A DNA stretch of 41,082 bases from RGIG4140 sp045532865 (GTDB taxonomy: Bacteria; Pseudomonadota; Alphaproteobacteria; CAAHEQ01; UBA3637), in assembly GCA_045532865.1 (NCBI GenBank), contig JAZSGT010000015.1, positions 1 through 41,082 of the forward strand, given 5' to 3'. The notes beneath the pieces were generated by a model that saw only the letters and a list, made by a program, of their open reading frames with translations, was not told where the DNA came from and ran no database searches. This document shows positions 24,261-33,359 of this stretch, piece by piece (position 1 is the first letter of the stretch; every line of letters starts with the position of its first letter). The position numbers were made by a program, and so were the translations under genes.

Positions 24261-25912
24261 CATTCTTCTCTTACAAGATCATGAACAAACGTTTTGGAGA
24301 ACAATCTTTTTAACTGCTTTGAAACAGGCTTTATAACATCAACACCATTTTCATCAACACATCTTACAATGCAATTTTTTAAAGTTTCCATTACTTTTTT
24401 AGAATCAGATTTTGAGTGCTTTTTTTCCATTTCATATTGACGCAAAATCAAACTCATATCCTCTTTCGTAAAAGGCAAAAAATTGTTATTTTTTAGAATA
24501 CTCCCCATCAAATCAACCGCCTCAGGCACTTTTCTAATAAATAACAAAATACTTTTAAATGTTCTACGTTTAATACTATTCAGAACTTGATAACTTTCAA
24601 ATGTAGGCAATTGAACACTCATTAATCTATTCCACAAAAGTGTTGCTATCTCTAAATTTCTCATTTTAAGCGCAATTAAAATTGGATTTTCTTTTCTAGC
24701 ATTAAAACTTTGAAACCAAAACACTTCATTTTGAGTGATTAAATCAACCATCTTTGTATCATTATTTTGAATAGCCAAATGAATCAAAAAATCACCCTGT
24801 TTATTTTTAAATGGCAAAATTTGTTTTCCATTTTTAAGCAACTCTTGCATGCCTAAAACATCTTTTTGCAAAACCAAAGCTTCTTGTTTTGAAAAATCTT
24901 TTTTAAATTCTAAATTTCTCTTCTTATACTCTAACAATAAACGAGAACCTTCATCTAACCTTTTTGAAATTTCTTTTTTACTTGAAAACAACTTTAGCAA
25001 TTGTTTAAAATTTTTCCTTCCTGAAAAAAGCAACTGATTGGCAACATATTCACAGATAAAATTCATTACAAATTTACCTTCATCTGTTTTTTCAAAATCT
25101 CTGGAATAATCATAAAAATATCCACGATAATGATGATCATCCATTTCAATTAACAACAATTTTTCAGCACATAAAACACGTTCATTTTCATTTAAAAGAA
25201 CCAAAGCAGAATGATCTTCTCGTCTTTTTTTTGTATTAATAAAGGCGTGAAAGTTGGTGTGTTTCCAATTTCTTTCTTGTTGTTTATCTGAATATGAAAC
25301 AACATGTAAAACTGTTGCTTTAGAAGTTTGCATTGGAAATCTACTTGCACAAGCAACAACCTTAAAAGATTTAGAAATTTTCATCCGATCTTTACTTGAA
25401 AATTTCATTTTTTTAAGCTGCTGATTCAGAAGCCTTGCCATTTCATAAGAAACAAAACCACCATAACAATATGCTACTAAAACCAACCGATTTAATTTAT
25501 CACAAATTTCTTGAACACTTTTTGCTTTTTTATTTTCATCAATCAAAAGTGGTAAAAAAAATGAATTAAAAAACTGCTTAAAATCTGGAGCAGGAGGCAA
25601 CTCTTCTTTAGGTAAAGAACTTTTTACATCCAAAAGAACACCGGCATCTTTTAAACTTCTAATACGATGGGTTGGAACACCACTGTCATCATAATATACA
25701 CAAAGAACTTGCGTATTTTCAGGCATTAGTTCACCCATACTATCACAAAAACGCTTAATACATCCATTGGCCAATTTAGGTTTATCAACTGTACCACCAG
25801 GCATAATTAAAACAACATTACCTGTTTCTGGAAATTTAAAATCAACAATATCACGCCAATGCGTTTCTGAAACAGACAAATCCCTTGTACCCAAAGAAAC
25901 ATTTTCGATCAT
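24260..25912 (-). CDS. alpha/beta-hydrolase-like protein with ankyrin-like C-terminal region
   Basis: A 550-residue protein with no close family that I recognise. The N-terminal 280 residues look like an alpha/beta-hydrolase fold: NVVLIMPGGTVD (strand and oxyanion-type loop), VLCVYYDDSG, and a nucleophile elbow LVAYCYGGFVSYEMA in which the nucleophile position is Cys, not Ser. EMDDHHYRG at about 250 could supply the His. Residues about 360-450 contain ankyrin-like phrases (NKQGDFLIHLAIQNNDTKMVDLI, NPILIALKMRNLEIATLLW). It starts 18 bases after dnaJ and is probably co-transcribed. It has no signal peptide, and the ribosome site is weak. It could be an effector or a cytosolic hydrolase with a protein-binding tail. 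Confidence 0.55.
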   Translation of the reverse strand: MIENVSLGTRDLSVSETHWRDIVDFKFPETGNVVLIMPGGTVDKPKLANGCIKRFCDSMGELMPENTQVLCVYYDDSGVPTHRIRSLKDAGVLLDVKSSLPKEELPPAPDFKQFFNSFFLPLLIDENKKAKSVQEICDKLNRLVLVAYCYGGFVSYEMARLLNQQLKKMKFSSKDRMKISKSFKVVACASRFPMQTSKATVLHVVSYSDKQQERNWKHTNFHAFINTKKRREDHSALVLLNENERVLCAEKLLLIEMDDHHYRGYFYDYSRDFEKTDEGKFVMNFICEYVANQLLFSGRKNFKQLLKLFSSKKEISKRLDEGSRLLLEYKKRNLEFKKDFSKQEALVLQKDVLGMQELLKNGKQILPFKNKQGDFLIHLAIQNNDTKMVDLITQNEVFWFQSFNARKENPILIALKMRNLEIATLLWNRLMSVQLPTFESYQVLNSIKRRTFKSILLFIRKVPEAVDLMGSILKNNNFLPFTKEDMSLILRQYEMEKKHSKSDSKKVMETLKNCIVRCVDENGVDVIKPVSKQLKRLFSKTFVHDLVREE

Positions 25913-25930
25913 TTTATATAACTTTTATAA

Positions 25931-27067
25931 TCAAATGTTATCCCAAATTTTTTTAATTTGTGAAAGAAAATCTGTGCAGGCTTCTTGCGTTTCTTCTTTT
26001 GATTCTGCTGCAAATTCTTTTAACAATTCTTTTTGACGCGACGTTAAATGTTTTGGAGTTTCAACCTTAAGTGTTACAAACAAATCTCCAAAAGAACCAC
26101 TTTTTAAAACAGGCATACCTTTCCCCTTCATTTTAACTTGATGTCCACTTTGTGTGCCCGCTCTAATTTCCAGTTTTTCTGTCTTTCCTGTCATTAAAGG
26201 AACGTCTACGCTTCCACCAAGCGCAGCAACTGTCATTGGAACTGGGACTTCACAATAAAGATTTGCCCCTTCACGTTCAAAAATCTCATGTTTTTTAACA
26301 GTTAAAAAGACATACAAATCACCGGGTTGACCACCATTTAAACCAACATGGCCTTCGTTTGGCAATCGCATACGAATACCTGTGTCAACACCTTTTGGAA
26401 TATTAACTTCCAACGTTCTTTTTTTGCGAACACGTCCTGTTCCTTTACATTTTGAACAAGGGTCTTTAACAGTTTTGCCTGTACCGTGGCAAGTTGGACA
26501 ATCTGTATCAACAACAAAAAAACCTTGTCTTTGACGTACACGACCATAACCAGCACACGTTTCACATTGCTCTAAACTCTTTCCACCTTTCCCCGAACAT
26601 TCCTCACAAGAAACATATGTTTCAATATCTATGGATTTTTTAAGCCCATCATAAGCTTCTTGCAACGAAATAGTTAAATCATATCTTAAATCAGAGCCCC
26701 TATTCTGAGCTGTATCACCTCTTGAAGATTGAGCCCCACGTGTAAAACCACTGAACATTTCTTCAAAAATACTCTCAAAGCCTGTTCCTGAAAAATCAAA
26801 ACCACCAAAACCACCTGTTCCACCAGATTGACCCATACCACTAGTATAAGCTTGATGACCATATCTGTCATAAGCAGCTCTTTTTTGATCATCTTTTAAA
26901 ACTTCATAAGCTTCATTTATTTCTTTAAATTTTGTTTCAGCCGCAGTATCTCCTGGATGATAATCTGGATGACATTCTTTTGCTTTAACACGAAAAGCTC
27001 TTTTTATTTCATCAAATGATGCTGTTTTGGAAACACCTAATAAGTCATAATAATTTTGATTTGTCAC
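25931..27067 (-). CDS. dnaJ: chaperone protein DnaJ (Hsp40)
   Basis: A 378-residue class A J-protein that delivers substrates to DnaK and stimulates its ATPase. Order of parts: J domain with the HPD motif in KECHPDYHPGD (residues 5-70), Gly/Phe-rich linker (GGTGGFGGFDFSGTGF), zinc-binding region with four CxxCxGxG-type units (CEECSGKG, CETCAGYG, CPTCHGTG, CSKCKGTG), then the substrate-binding beta domains and a dimerisation tail. The start is a GTG with AAAGG upstream. It lies downstream of dnaK on the same strand but has its own promoter and is separated from dnaK by a terminator. Confidence 0.96.
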   Translation of the reverse strand: MTNQNYYDLLGVSKTASFDEIKRAFRVKAKECHPDYHPGDTAAETKFKEINEAYEVLKDDQKRAAYDRYGHQAYTSGMGQSGGTGGFGGFDFSGTGFESIFEEMFSGFTRGAQSSRGDTAQNRGSDLRYDLTISLQEAYDGLKKSIDIETYVSCEECSGKGGKSLEQCETCAGYGRVRQRQGFFVVDTDCPTCHGTGKTVKDPCSKCKGTGRVRKKRTLEVNIPKGVDTGIRMRLPNEGHVGLNGGQPGDLYVFLTVKKHEIFEREGANLYCEVPVPMTVAALGGSVDVPLMTGKTEKLEIRAGTQSGHQVKMKGKGMPVLKSGSFGDLFVTLKVETPKHLTSRQKELLKEFAAESKEETQEACTDFLSQIKKIWDNI

Positions 27068-27105
27068 GTTATTACCTTTATTTTATCATAAAAACTATTT
27101 TTGTA

Positions 27106-27134
27106 ATCATAACATTTTATGATGTCTTTTGCAA
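27106..27134 (-). promoter_or_regulatory. promoter of dnaJ
   Basis: On the minus strand TTGCAA (27134-27129), 17 bases, TATGAT (27111-27106); transcription would start about 30 bases before the GTG at 27067. Confidence 0.65.
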
Positions 27135-27154
27135 GAAGAACCTATGTCTATTTT

Positions 27155-27196
27155 AATTAAAAGAGGTATTGAACAAATCGTTCAATACCCCCTTTT
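27155..27196 (-). terminator. dnaK terminator
   Basis: GGTATTGAAC (27165-27174) and GTTCAATACC (27180-27189) form a perfect 10-bp stem with a 5-base loop, followed on the minus strand by CTTTTAATT. It separates dnaK from dnaJ, and some readthrough would still allow dnaK-dnaJ co-expression. Confidence 0.8.
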
Positions 27197-27216
27197 TTGT
27201 TATTTTTTTGAAAAAA

Positions 27217-29115
27217 TTATTTTTTAACTTCTTCAAAATCAGCATCTACAACTGTATCATCTGTTTTTGAGGTAGAATCATCAGCTGATTGTGCAGAACT
27301 TGCATCTGCTTGTTGTTGCTTATACATTGCTTCACCTAATTTTAATGAAACTTGCGTTAAAGCATTCGTTTTATCTTTAATGCGTTCTGCATCATTACTA
27401 TCTAAAACATCTTTTAATTCTTGAACAGCTTTCTCAATTGCCTCTTTATCAGATGCAGGGATTTTATCTCCATTTTCTTTCAAAAGTTTTTCTGTTTCAT
27501 GAATCAATGCATCAGCATGGTTGCGAGCTTCAATTGCTTCCTTGATTTTTTTATCTTCTTCAGCATGTTGTTCTGCTTCTTTAATCATTTTTTCAATATC
27601 ATCATCTTTTAAACCACCTGAGGCTTGAATACGAATGTTTTGTTCTTTTCCTGTTGCTTTATCTTTTGCAGAAACATTAACAATACCATTTGCATCAATA
27701 TCAAATGTAACTTCAATTTGTGGCATACCACGTGGTGCTGGAGGAATACCAATCAAATCAAATTGACCGAGTAATTTATTATCACGTGCCATTTCACGTT
27801 CGCCTTGATGAACACGAATTGTCACTGCTGTTTGACCATCTTCAGCCGTTGAAAAAACTTGACTTTTCTTTGTTGGAATAGTTGTATTTCGATCAATTAA
27901 ACGCGTGAACACACCACCTAATGTTTCAATACCCAATGATAATGGTGTAACATCAAGCAACAAAACATCTTTTACGTCACCTTTTAAAACACCACCTTGA
28001 ATTGCTGCACCCATAGCAACAACTTCATCAGGGTTCACACCTTTATGAGGCTCTTTACCAAAGAAATCTTTAACAATTTCTTGAACTTTTGGCATACGTG
28101 TCATACCACCGACCAAAATCACTTCATCAATTTGTGAACGAGAAAGACCAGCATCTTTTAAAGCTTTTTCCATTGGTCCTTTTGTTCTAGCAAGTAAATC
28201 TTCAACTAAACTTTCCAATTTTGCACGTGTTAAAGCAACATTTAAGTGTTTTGGACCCGTTGCATCAGCTGTAATAAATGGAAGATTAATATCTGTTTGT
28301 GTAGCAGATGAAAGTTCAATTTTTGCTTTTTCAGCAGCTTCTTTCAACCGTTGAAGAGCCATTCTGTCTTTACGTAAATCGATACCATTTTCTTTTTGGA
28401 ATTCATCAGCTAAGAAATCCATAATGCGAGCATCAAAGTCTTCACCACCCAAGAATGTATCCCCATTTGTGGCTTTTACTTCAAAAACACCATCACCAAT
28501 TTCTAAAATAGAAACGTCAAATGTACCACCACCTAAGTCATAAACAGCAATCATGCCCGATTTCTTTTGATCCATACCATAAGCAAGAGCTGCTGCTGTT
28601 GGCTCATTAATAATTCTTAACACCTCAAGTCCTGCAATTTTACCAGCATCTTTTGTTGCTTGACGTTGTGAATCATCAAAATAAGCAGGAACTGTAATAA
28701 TTGCTTGTGTGATTTTTTCCCCCAAATAACTTTCTGCGTCTTCTTTTAATTTTTGCAAAACAAAAGCTGAAACTTGGCTTGGAGCATATTTTTTATCATT
28801 AACATCTACCCAAGCATCTCCATTTTCACCCTCAACAATTTTATAAGGAACTAAACCTTTATCTCTTTCAACCATTTTATCATTAAAACGACGACCGATT
28901 AATCTTTTGATTGAAAAAAGAGTACCACCAGGATTTGTAACTGCTTGACGTTTTGCAGCCTGCCCAACCAAACGTTCGCCTTTAGATGTAAATGCAACCA
29001 TTGAAGGTGTCGTTCTTGCACCTTCTCTGTTTTCCAACACCTTACCATCTTTGCCATCCATAATGGCCATACAGGAGTTGGTTGTACCTAAGTCAATTCC
29101 TAATATTTTAGACAT
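27217..29115 (-). CDS. dnaK: molecular chaperone DnaK (Hsp70)
   Basis: A 632-residue Hsp70 of normal length. The ATPase domain shows GIDLGTTNSCMA (phosphate 1), AVYDLGGGTFDVSIL (phosphate 2), VILVGGMTRMPKVQ and NEPTAAALAYG; the linker is DVLLLDVTPLSLGIE; the substrate-binding beta domain and helical lid follow; and the C-terminus ends with the acidic VVDADFEEVKK, close to the typical EEVKD-like bacterial tail. GGAG lies before the ATG and a sigma-32-type promoter lies upstream. It works with DnaJ (encoded next) and GrpE (not in the window). Confidence 0.97.
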   Translation of the reverse strand: MSKILGIDLGTTNSCMAIMDGKDGKVLENREGARTTPSMVAFTSKGERLVGQAAKRQAVTNPGGTLFSIKRLIGRRFNDKMVERDKGLVPYKIVEGENGDAWVDVNDKKYAPSQVSAFVLQKLKEDAESYLGEKITQAIITVPAYFDDSQRQATKDAGKIAGLEVLRIINEPTAAALAYGMDQKKSGMIAVYDLGGGTFDVSILEIGDGVFEVKATNGDTFLGGEDFDARIMDFLADEFQKENGIDLRKDRMALQRLKEAAEKAKIELSSATQTDINLPFITADATGPKHLNVALTRAKLESLVEDLLARTKGPMEKALKDAGLSRSQIDEVILVGGMTRMPKVQEIVKDFFGKEPHKGVNPDEVVAMGAAIQGGVLKGDVKDVLLLDVTPLSLGIETLGGVFTRLIDRNTTIPTKKSQVFSTAEDGQTAVTIRVHQGEREMARDNKLLGQFDLIGIPPAPRGMPQIEVTFDIDANGIVNVSAKDKATGKEQNIRIQASGGLKDDDIEKMIKEAEQHAEEDKKIKEAIEARNHADALIHETEKLLKENGDKIPASDKEAIEKAVQELKDVLDSNDAERIKDKTNALTQVSLKLGEAMYKQQQADASSAQSADDSTSKTDDTVVDADFEEVKK

Positions 29116-29155
29116 TTATCTTCTCCTTTTACAATAATTATTTTTTTGATGAAAG

Positions 29156-29186
29156 TTATATAGGTCATAACATTGTATTTTTCAAC
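29156..29186 (-). promoter_or_regulatory. candidate sigma-32 (RpoH) heat-shock promoter of dnaK
   Basis: On the minus strand GTTG (29186-29183), 18 bases, CCTATATAA (29164-29156). The alphaproteobacterial RpoH consensus is CTTG-N17/18-CYTATNTNNG; only the first base of the -35 and the last of the -10 differ. Transcription would start about 35 bases before the dnaK ATG. Confidence 0.6.
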
Positions 29187-29254
29187 CCTCTTTTTTTATT
29201 TTTTTATCTTTTTTTCTAAAAATAAATTAATTTTAATAAACTATTTTAAAATGC

Positions 29255-29282
29255 TTGAATAAAAAAATGAATGTGATATAGT
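29255..29282 (+). promoter_or_regulatory. promoter of the FtsB-like gene
   Basis: TTGAAT (29255-29260), 16 bases, TATAGT (29277-29282), about 40 bases before the ATG at 29323. Confidence 0.6.
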
Positions 29283-29322
29283 CTTTTTTAAGAGATATCA
29301 ACCATAAACTAAAGGTTCTAAC

Positions 29323-29616
29323 ATGTTCACATCATTATCAAGAAATTGGTTTTTCCCATTTATTTGCATGTGGATAACTTTATACTTTGTCTATCACGGC
29401 ATCGAAGGAAACCATGGAATTCAAAGAATGAAACACATTCAAGAAGAGATTAAAATGGCAACCAACATCTCTGATAAACTAAAAAAAGAAAAAGAACTGC
29501 TTCAAGCAAAAGTCAATGCTTTATCACCAAAATCTCTTGATTTAGACCAGTTAGAAGAATCAGCTCTTAGAATTTTAAATATGGGCGACAAAAATGCTCG
29601 CATTATATTCAAATAG
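29323..29616 (+). CDS. ftsB: FtsB/DivIC-like septum formation initiator
   Basis: A 97-residue bitopic protein with a short cytosolic start (MFTSLSRN), one transmembrane helix (about 9-25) and a periplasmic heptad-like coiled coil (about 30-65: IQRMKHIQEEIKMATNISDKLKKEKELLQAKVNAL), then LDLDQLEESALRILNMG, the conserved tail of the family. FtsB acts with FtsL and FtsQ in the divisome. The organisation (TM, coiled coil, LD-x-x-x-EE-x-AR-like tail) fits despite low overall identity. It is divergent from dnaK. Its stop overlaps the 3' end of the gene at 29609 by eight bases. Confidence 0.82.
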   Translation: MFTSLSRNWFFPFICMWITLYFVYHGIEGNHGIQRMKHIQEEIKMATNISDKLKKEKELLQAKVNALSPKSLDLDQLEESALRILNMGDKNARIIFK

Positions 29617-30001
29617 AATGTCCCTTTTTTAACCATAATCTTTTTTGAATTTCTTTTAAAAGTTTTTGTTCTTTTAAAGAAATATCTATCATTTCTTGAT
29701 TATCTCCATATAACTTATTCATAAAGTTAACAACCAGCTCTTTGTTTTTTGAAGCAAGATTTTCATACCCAGGAAACACAACTACATGTCTTGTTTTATC
29801 AATTTCCCATTGTTTTGTTTTTTGATTAAAAAAAACATCCCCCAAGCAGGATACACTTTTGGGATCAAATTTATAATGTTTAATGAAGAGCGAATGCGTC
29901 ATTTCACCTGAAAAATTTGAATGTTGCTGAAATTGATGCCATACTCGAACCGAAAAATCTTTTATTTTCGGATGGTCATTATAAAAAACGATAAATCTCA
30001 T
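29609..30001 (-). CDS. hypothetical protein coupled to ampG
   Basis: A 130-residue cytosolic protein with no signal peptide or membrane helix. Visible phrases: RFIVFYNDHPKIKDFSVRVW at the N-terminus, KSVSCLGDVFFNQ, and RHVVVFPGYENLASKNKELV in the middle, followed by a charged helix (SLKEQKLLKEIQKRLWLKK). I do not recognise a family. Its ATG overlaps the ampG stop by four bases (ATGA), so translation is coupled to ampG. Co-expression with the muropeptide permease hints at a cell-wall-recycling or envelope link, but nothing in the sequence proves it. Confidence 0.65.
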   Translation of the reverse strand: MRFIVFYNDHPKIKDFSVRVWHQFQQHSNFSGEMTHSLFIKHYKFDPKSVSCLGDVFFNQKTKQWEIDKTRHVVVFPGYENLASKNKELVVNFMNKLYGDNQEMIDISLKEQKLLKEIQKRLWLKKGHSI

Positions 30002-31293
30002 TTTTTTTCTTCTTTAAAAATCAAATATCTTAATAAAACAAGTGCTGGAACCATCAAACACCCCGTAAATACAAAAAATGCGTACCACCCCATTTTTTCA
30101 GCCCAGACACCACTATAAACAGAAATAACACTCACTGCTAACATCATCAAACTTGTCAATAAAGCATATTGAGTTGCTGAATATTTTTTAGAACAAAGCC
30201 CAGATAAAAATGCGACAAAAACAGCCCCACCCATACCCCCAACAATATTATCAAATATAATAACGATTAAAAACATAATTGATGAATTTGGGAAAAATGA
30301 AAAAGCACCAAAAACAAAAGAAGTTAAAATTTCAACAAACCCCAAAGCCATCAATAATTTTAAAATAGGATAGCGCATTACTAAAACACCACCCAAAGCA
30401 ACACCTGTTAAGGTAATCCAAGGCCCTATTGTACCAGAAATAAGTGCAATTTCAGCTTTTGAAAAACCAAGTTCTCTATAAAAAGGAAGCGCCATTCTTC
30501 CCAAAACAGCATTACACAATTTATAAAGAACAATAAAAATTAAAATCCACATCCAATTAGATTTTTGCATAAAATCTTGAAAAGGTTTCACAACCATTTC
30601 ATACCAAAAACGTTCATTATTTTTTGGAAGAATAATAGATTTTTCTTCTTTTACAAAAAAGGTACTGAATAAACCAACAATTAATAATATTGCCACCAGT
30701 GCATATGATTCTTGCCATCCAATAATTGCAGATAAAGCAACCACACCTGCCCCTGCAATTAGCATCCCCATTCTGTATCCAAATTGATACATTCCAGCCC
30801 CTTCACCAAACTCTTCTTTTTTAAGAGTGTCAATTCTTAAGGCATCCACAACAATGTCTTGACTGGCAGCGAAAAAAGCAACCAAAAATGAGAACAAATA
30901 TGTTTGAAGAGGAATTAAAAAATCACCTTTCTCACCATTTATCAGATATGTCCAAGTGTTTTTATCTGGCGAAAATAATGACAACCCAAACACACTTAAA
31001 ATCAACCCTATTTGAAAAAGAAATAACCAAGCTTTTTTAGGACCAATTTTATAAGCTAAATAAGGTAATTTAATCTTATCAATCAAAGGGGCCCATACAA
31101 ATTTAAAATTATATGGCAATAAAACAAGAGCAAAAAAGCCAATAACACTTAAAGAAACACCAACATCAGCCATCCACAACGAAAGCGAATAACCAATTAA
31201 ACTATATGGCAAACCACAAGCAAAACCTAAAAATAAAAAAATCAGTATTTTTTGTTTTGCATAACCTTTAAGAGCTGTCAGCCACGTAGTCAT
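29998..31293 (-). CDS. ampG: AmpG-family muropeptide permease (MFS)
   Basis: A 431-residue transporter with about 12 hydrophobic helices. AmpG imports GlcNAc-anhydroMurNAc peptides for peptidoglycan recycling. Family marks: FLFLGFACGLPYSLIGYSLSLWMAD at the N-terminus, LPYNFKFVWAPLIDKI between helices 2 and 3, ASQDIVVDALRID in the fourth/fifth-helix region (an AmpG hallmark), and GAGMYQFGYRMGMLIAGAG. The C-terminal half has GGMGGAVFVAFLSGLCSKKYSATQYALLTSL, another family-typical segment. It fits with AmiC and Alr in the same window as a wall-recycling set, though they are not clustered. Confidence 0.9.
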   Translation of the reverse strand: MTTWLTALKGYAKQKILIFLFLGFACGLPYSLIGYSLSLWMADVGVSLSVIGFFALVLLPYNFKFVWAPLIDKIKLPYLAYKIGPKKAWLFLFQIGLILSVFGLSLFSPDKNTWTYLINGEKGDFLIPLQTYLFSFLVAFFAASQDIVVDALRIDTLKKEEFGEGAGMYQFGYRMGMLIAGAGVVALSAIIGWQESYALVAILLIVGLFSTFFVKEEKSIILPKNNERFWYEMVVKPFQDFMQKSNWMWILIFIVLYKLCNAVLGRMALPFYRELGFSKAEIALISGTIGPWITLTGVALGGVLVMRYPILKLLMALGFVEILTSFVFGAFSFFPNSSIMFLIVIIFDNIVGGMGGAVFVAFLSGLCSKKYSATQYALLTSLMMLAVSVISVYSGVWAEKMGWYAFFVFTGCLMVPALVLLRYLIFKEEKK

Positions 31294-31359
31294 TTACTTT
31301 TCCTTTTGTTTTTAAACACTCGTTTTAAGTATCACTTAATTATATACATATCATGAAAA

Positions 31360-31400
31360 GTAAAAAAGAGTAAACCCAAAAAAGGTTTACTCTTTTTTTA
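31360..31400 (-). terminator. typA terminator
   Basis: A long stem, AAAAAAGAGTAAACC (31362-31376) with GGTTTACTCTTTTTT (31384-31398), around a 7-base loop. T tracts exist on both strands; on the minus strand it ends typA. Confidence 0.85.
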
Positions 31401-33224
31401 TTAATCTTCTTTTCTACGCTCAAATTTGCGTCTTTCATTACTATCTAAATATTTCTTACGCAAACGAATGTTTTGTGGTGTAACTTCAACAAGCTCATCA
31501 TCTTCGATATAGGATAAAGCAACTTCCAAACTCATCACTCGAGGTGGATAAAGAAGAACGTTGTCATCCTTTCCTGCTGCACGCATGTTTGTTAATTTTT
31601 TACCTTTAATTGGGTTTACTTCAATATCACCAGGTTTTGCGTTTGCACCAATAATCATGCCAGCATAAACAGTTACACCAGCAGGGATAAACAAAGGTCC
31701 TCTTTCTTGAATGTTAAAGAGTGCGTATGGAACAGCTTTTCCTTGTTCTGTTGAAATAAGAACACCATTTCTGCGACCAGTGATTTGACCTTTGTATGGC
31801 GCATAACTGTGGAACAATCTGTTCATAACACCAGTACCACATGTATCTGTTAAGAACTCACTATAATATCCAATTAAACCTCTTGATGGAGCAATAAAGG
31901 TTAATCTTGTTTTTCCACCACCACTAGGGTACATTTCTGTCATTTCAGCTTTACGAAGACTCATTTTTTCAACAACCACCCCTGTATAAGCATCATCAAC
32001 ATCAATGACAACTTCTTCCATAGGTTCTAATTTTTTACCTTCTTCATCTTCTTTAAAAACAACACGTGGACGAGAAACTGAAAGTTCATATCCTTCACGA
32101 CGCATTGTTTCAATTAAAACACCCAATTGTAATTCGCCACGACCTGCAACTTCAAATGCATCTGTCGTATCTGTTCTTGATACACGAAGTGCAATATTAC
32201 CTTCAGCTTCTTTGCACAATCTATCCCAAATCATACGAGATGTAACTTTATCCCCTTCTGTACCTGCCAAAGGAGATGTGTTAATTGAAAACGTCATTGC
32301 AAGTGTTGGAGGATCAATTGGTTCTGCCTGAATGGGTTCTGAAACAGAAGCATCACACAATGTATCAGACACTGTTGCATCTGTCATACCTGCAATACTG
32401 ACGATATCCCCTGCTACACCTTCATCAATTGGTTGCCGTTTCAAACCTCTAAATGCCAAAATTTTAGAAGCTCTTGCTGTTTCAACAGGTTTACCTTCAC
32501 GTGTGATAGCTTTAATCATTTGGTTTGTTTTAATTTTACCAGACAAAATTCGACCTGTTAAAATTCGACCAACAAAAGGATCTGCTTCTAATGTTGTAAC
32601 AAGCATTTTAAATGGGCCCGTTTCATCACAAGCAGGTGCAGGAACGTGTTCTACAATTTTGTTAAACAAAGGCATAATATCTTTACGTTCGTCTGCCAAA
32701 TCATTCACAGCCCAACCTTCTCTTCCAGAAGCAAACAATGTTGGGAAATCTAATTGTTCTTCAGTTGCACCCAAATTATCAAAAAGGTCAAAAACCTCAT
32801 TATGAACCTCTTCAGGTCGTGCATCAGCTCTGTCAATTTTATTAATCACAACAATTGGTCTTAAGCCTAACTTTAATGCTTTTGACAAAACAAACTTTGT
32901 TTGAGGCAATGGACCTTCAGCCGAATCAACAAGCAAAATAACACCATCAACCATTGATAAAATACGTTCAACTTCTCCACCAAAATCAGCGTGACCTGGG
33001 GTATCAACAATATTAATGCGAATATTATTCCATTCAACAGATGTACATTTTGCCAAAATAGTAATTCCACGTTCTCTTTCAAGATCGTTTGAATCCATTG
33101 CGCAAGTTACAACTTGTTGATTTTCACGATATGCACCACTTTGTTTTAAAAAAGCATCAACAAATGTTGTTTTACCATGGTCTACGTGTGCAATAATTGC
33201 AATATTTCTCATTTCTTGTGTCAT
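31401..33224 (-). CDS. typA: translational GTPase TypA/BipA
   Basis: A 607-residue ribosome-associated GTPase. The start at 33224 is preferred over 33254 because AGAGG sits 5 bases upstream and the protein then opens MTQEMRNIAIIAHVDHGKTT, the normal family start. GTPase motifs: AHVDHGKTT (G1), RGITI (G2), DTPGHADF (G3), NKIDR (G4). Further family segments: MDSNDLERERGITI, SGGGKTRLTFIAPSRGLIGY and NMRAAGKDDNVLLYPPR in the C-terminal domain. TypA helps ribosome assembly and stress adaptation. A charged tail (ERRKFERRKED) ends the protein. Confidence 0.96.
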   Translation of the reverse strand: MTQEMRNIAIIAHVDHGKTTFVDAFLKQSGAYRENQQVVTCAMDSNDLERERGITILAKCTSVEWNNIRINIVDTPGHADFGGEVERILSMVDGVILLVDSAEGPLPQTKFVLSKALKLGLRPIVVINKIDRADARPEEVHNEVFDLFDNLGATEEQLDFPTLFASGREGWAVNDLADERKDIMPLFNKIVEHVPAPACDETGPFKMLVTTLEADPFVGRILTGRILSGKIKTNQMIKAITREGKPVETARASKILAFRGLKRQPIDEGVAGDIVSIAGMTDATVSDTLCDASVSEPIQAEPIDPPTLAMTFSINTSPLAGTEGDKVTSRMIWDRLCKEAEGNIALRVSRTDTTDAFEVAGRGELQLGVLIETMRREGYELSVSRPRVVFKEDEEGKKLEPMEEVVIDVDDAYTGVVVEKMSLRKAEMTEMYPSGGGKTRLTFIAPSRGLIGYYSEFLTDTCGTGVMNRLFHSYAPYKGQITGRRNGVLISTEQGKAVPYALFNIQERGPLFIPAGVTVYAGMIIGANAKPGDIEVNPIKGKKLTNMRAAGKDDNVLLYPPRVMSLEVALSYIEDDELVEVTPQNIRLRKKYLDSNERRKFERRKED

Positions 33225-33322
33225 TTTTGCCTCTTTATAAAGATAAACAACCATTCACTCTTTTTTTAAACAAAAAAGAATAAATGATTATTTTTGTCAT
33301 AATATTTCAACTTAATGAGCGA

Positions 33323-33351
33323 ATTATACTCTTTTTTTTATAAAAAGTCTA
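33323..33351 (-). promoter_or_regulatory. promoter of typA
   Basis: On the minus strand TAGACT (33351-33346), 17 bases, perfect TATAAT (33328-33323). This gives a leader of about 90 bases before the start at 33224. Confidence 0.6.
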
Positions 33352-33359
33352 GTTAAAAA

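Noticed and set aside
32005..32805. Two adjacent plus-strand ORFs opposite typA
   Set aside because: They lie wholly within the conserved typA coding sequence and have no ribosome sites or recognisable product.
33225..33254. Earlier start at 33254 for typA
   Set aside because: The ribosome site AGAGG and the normal family N-terminus both support 33224.
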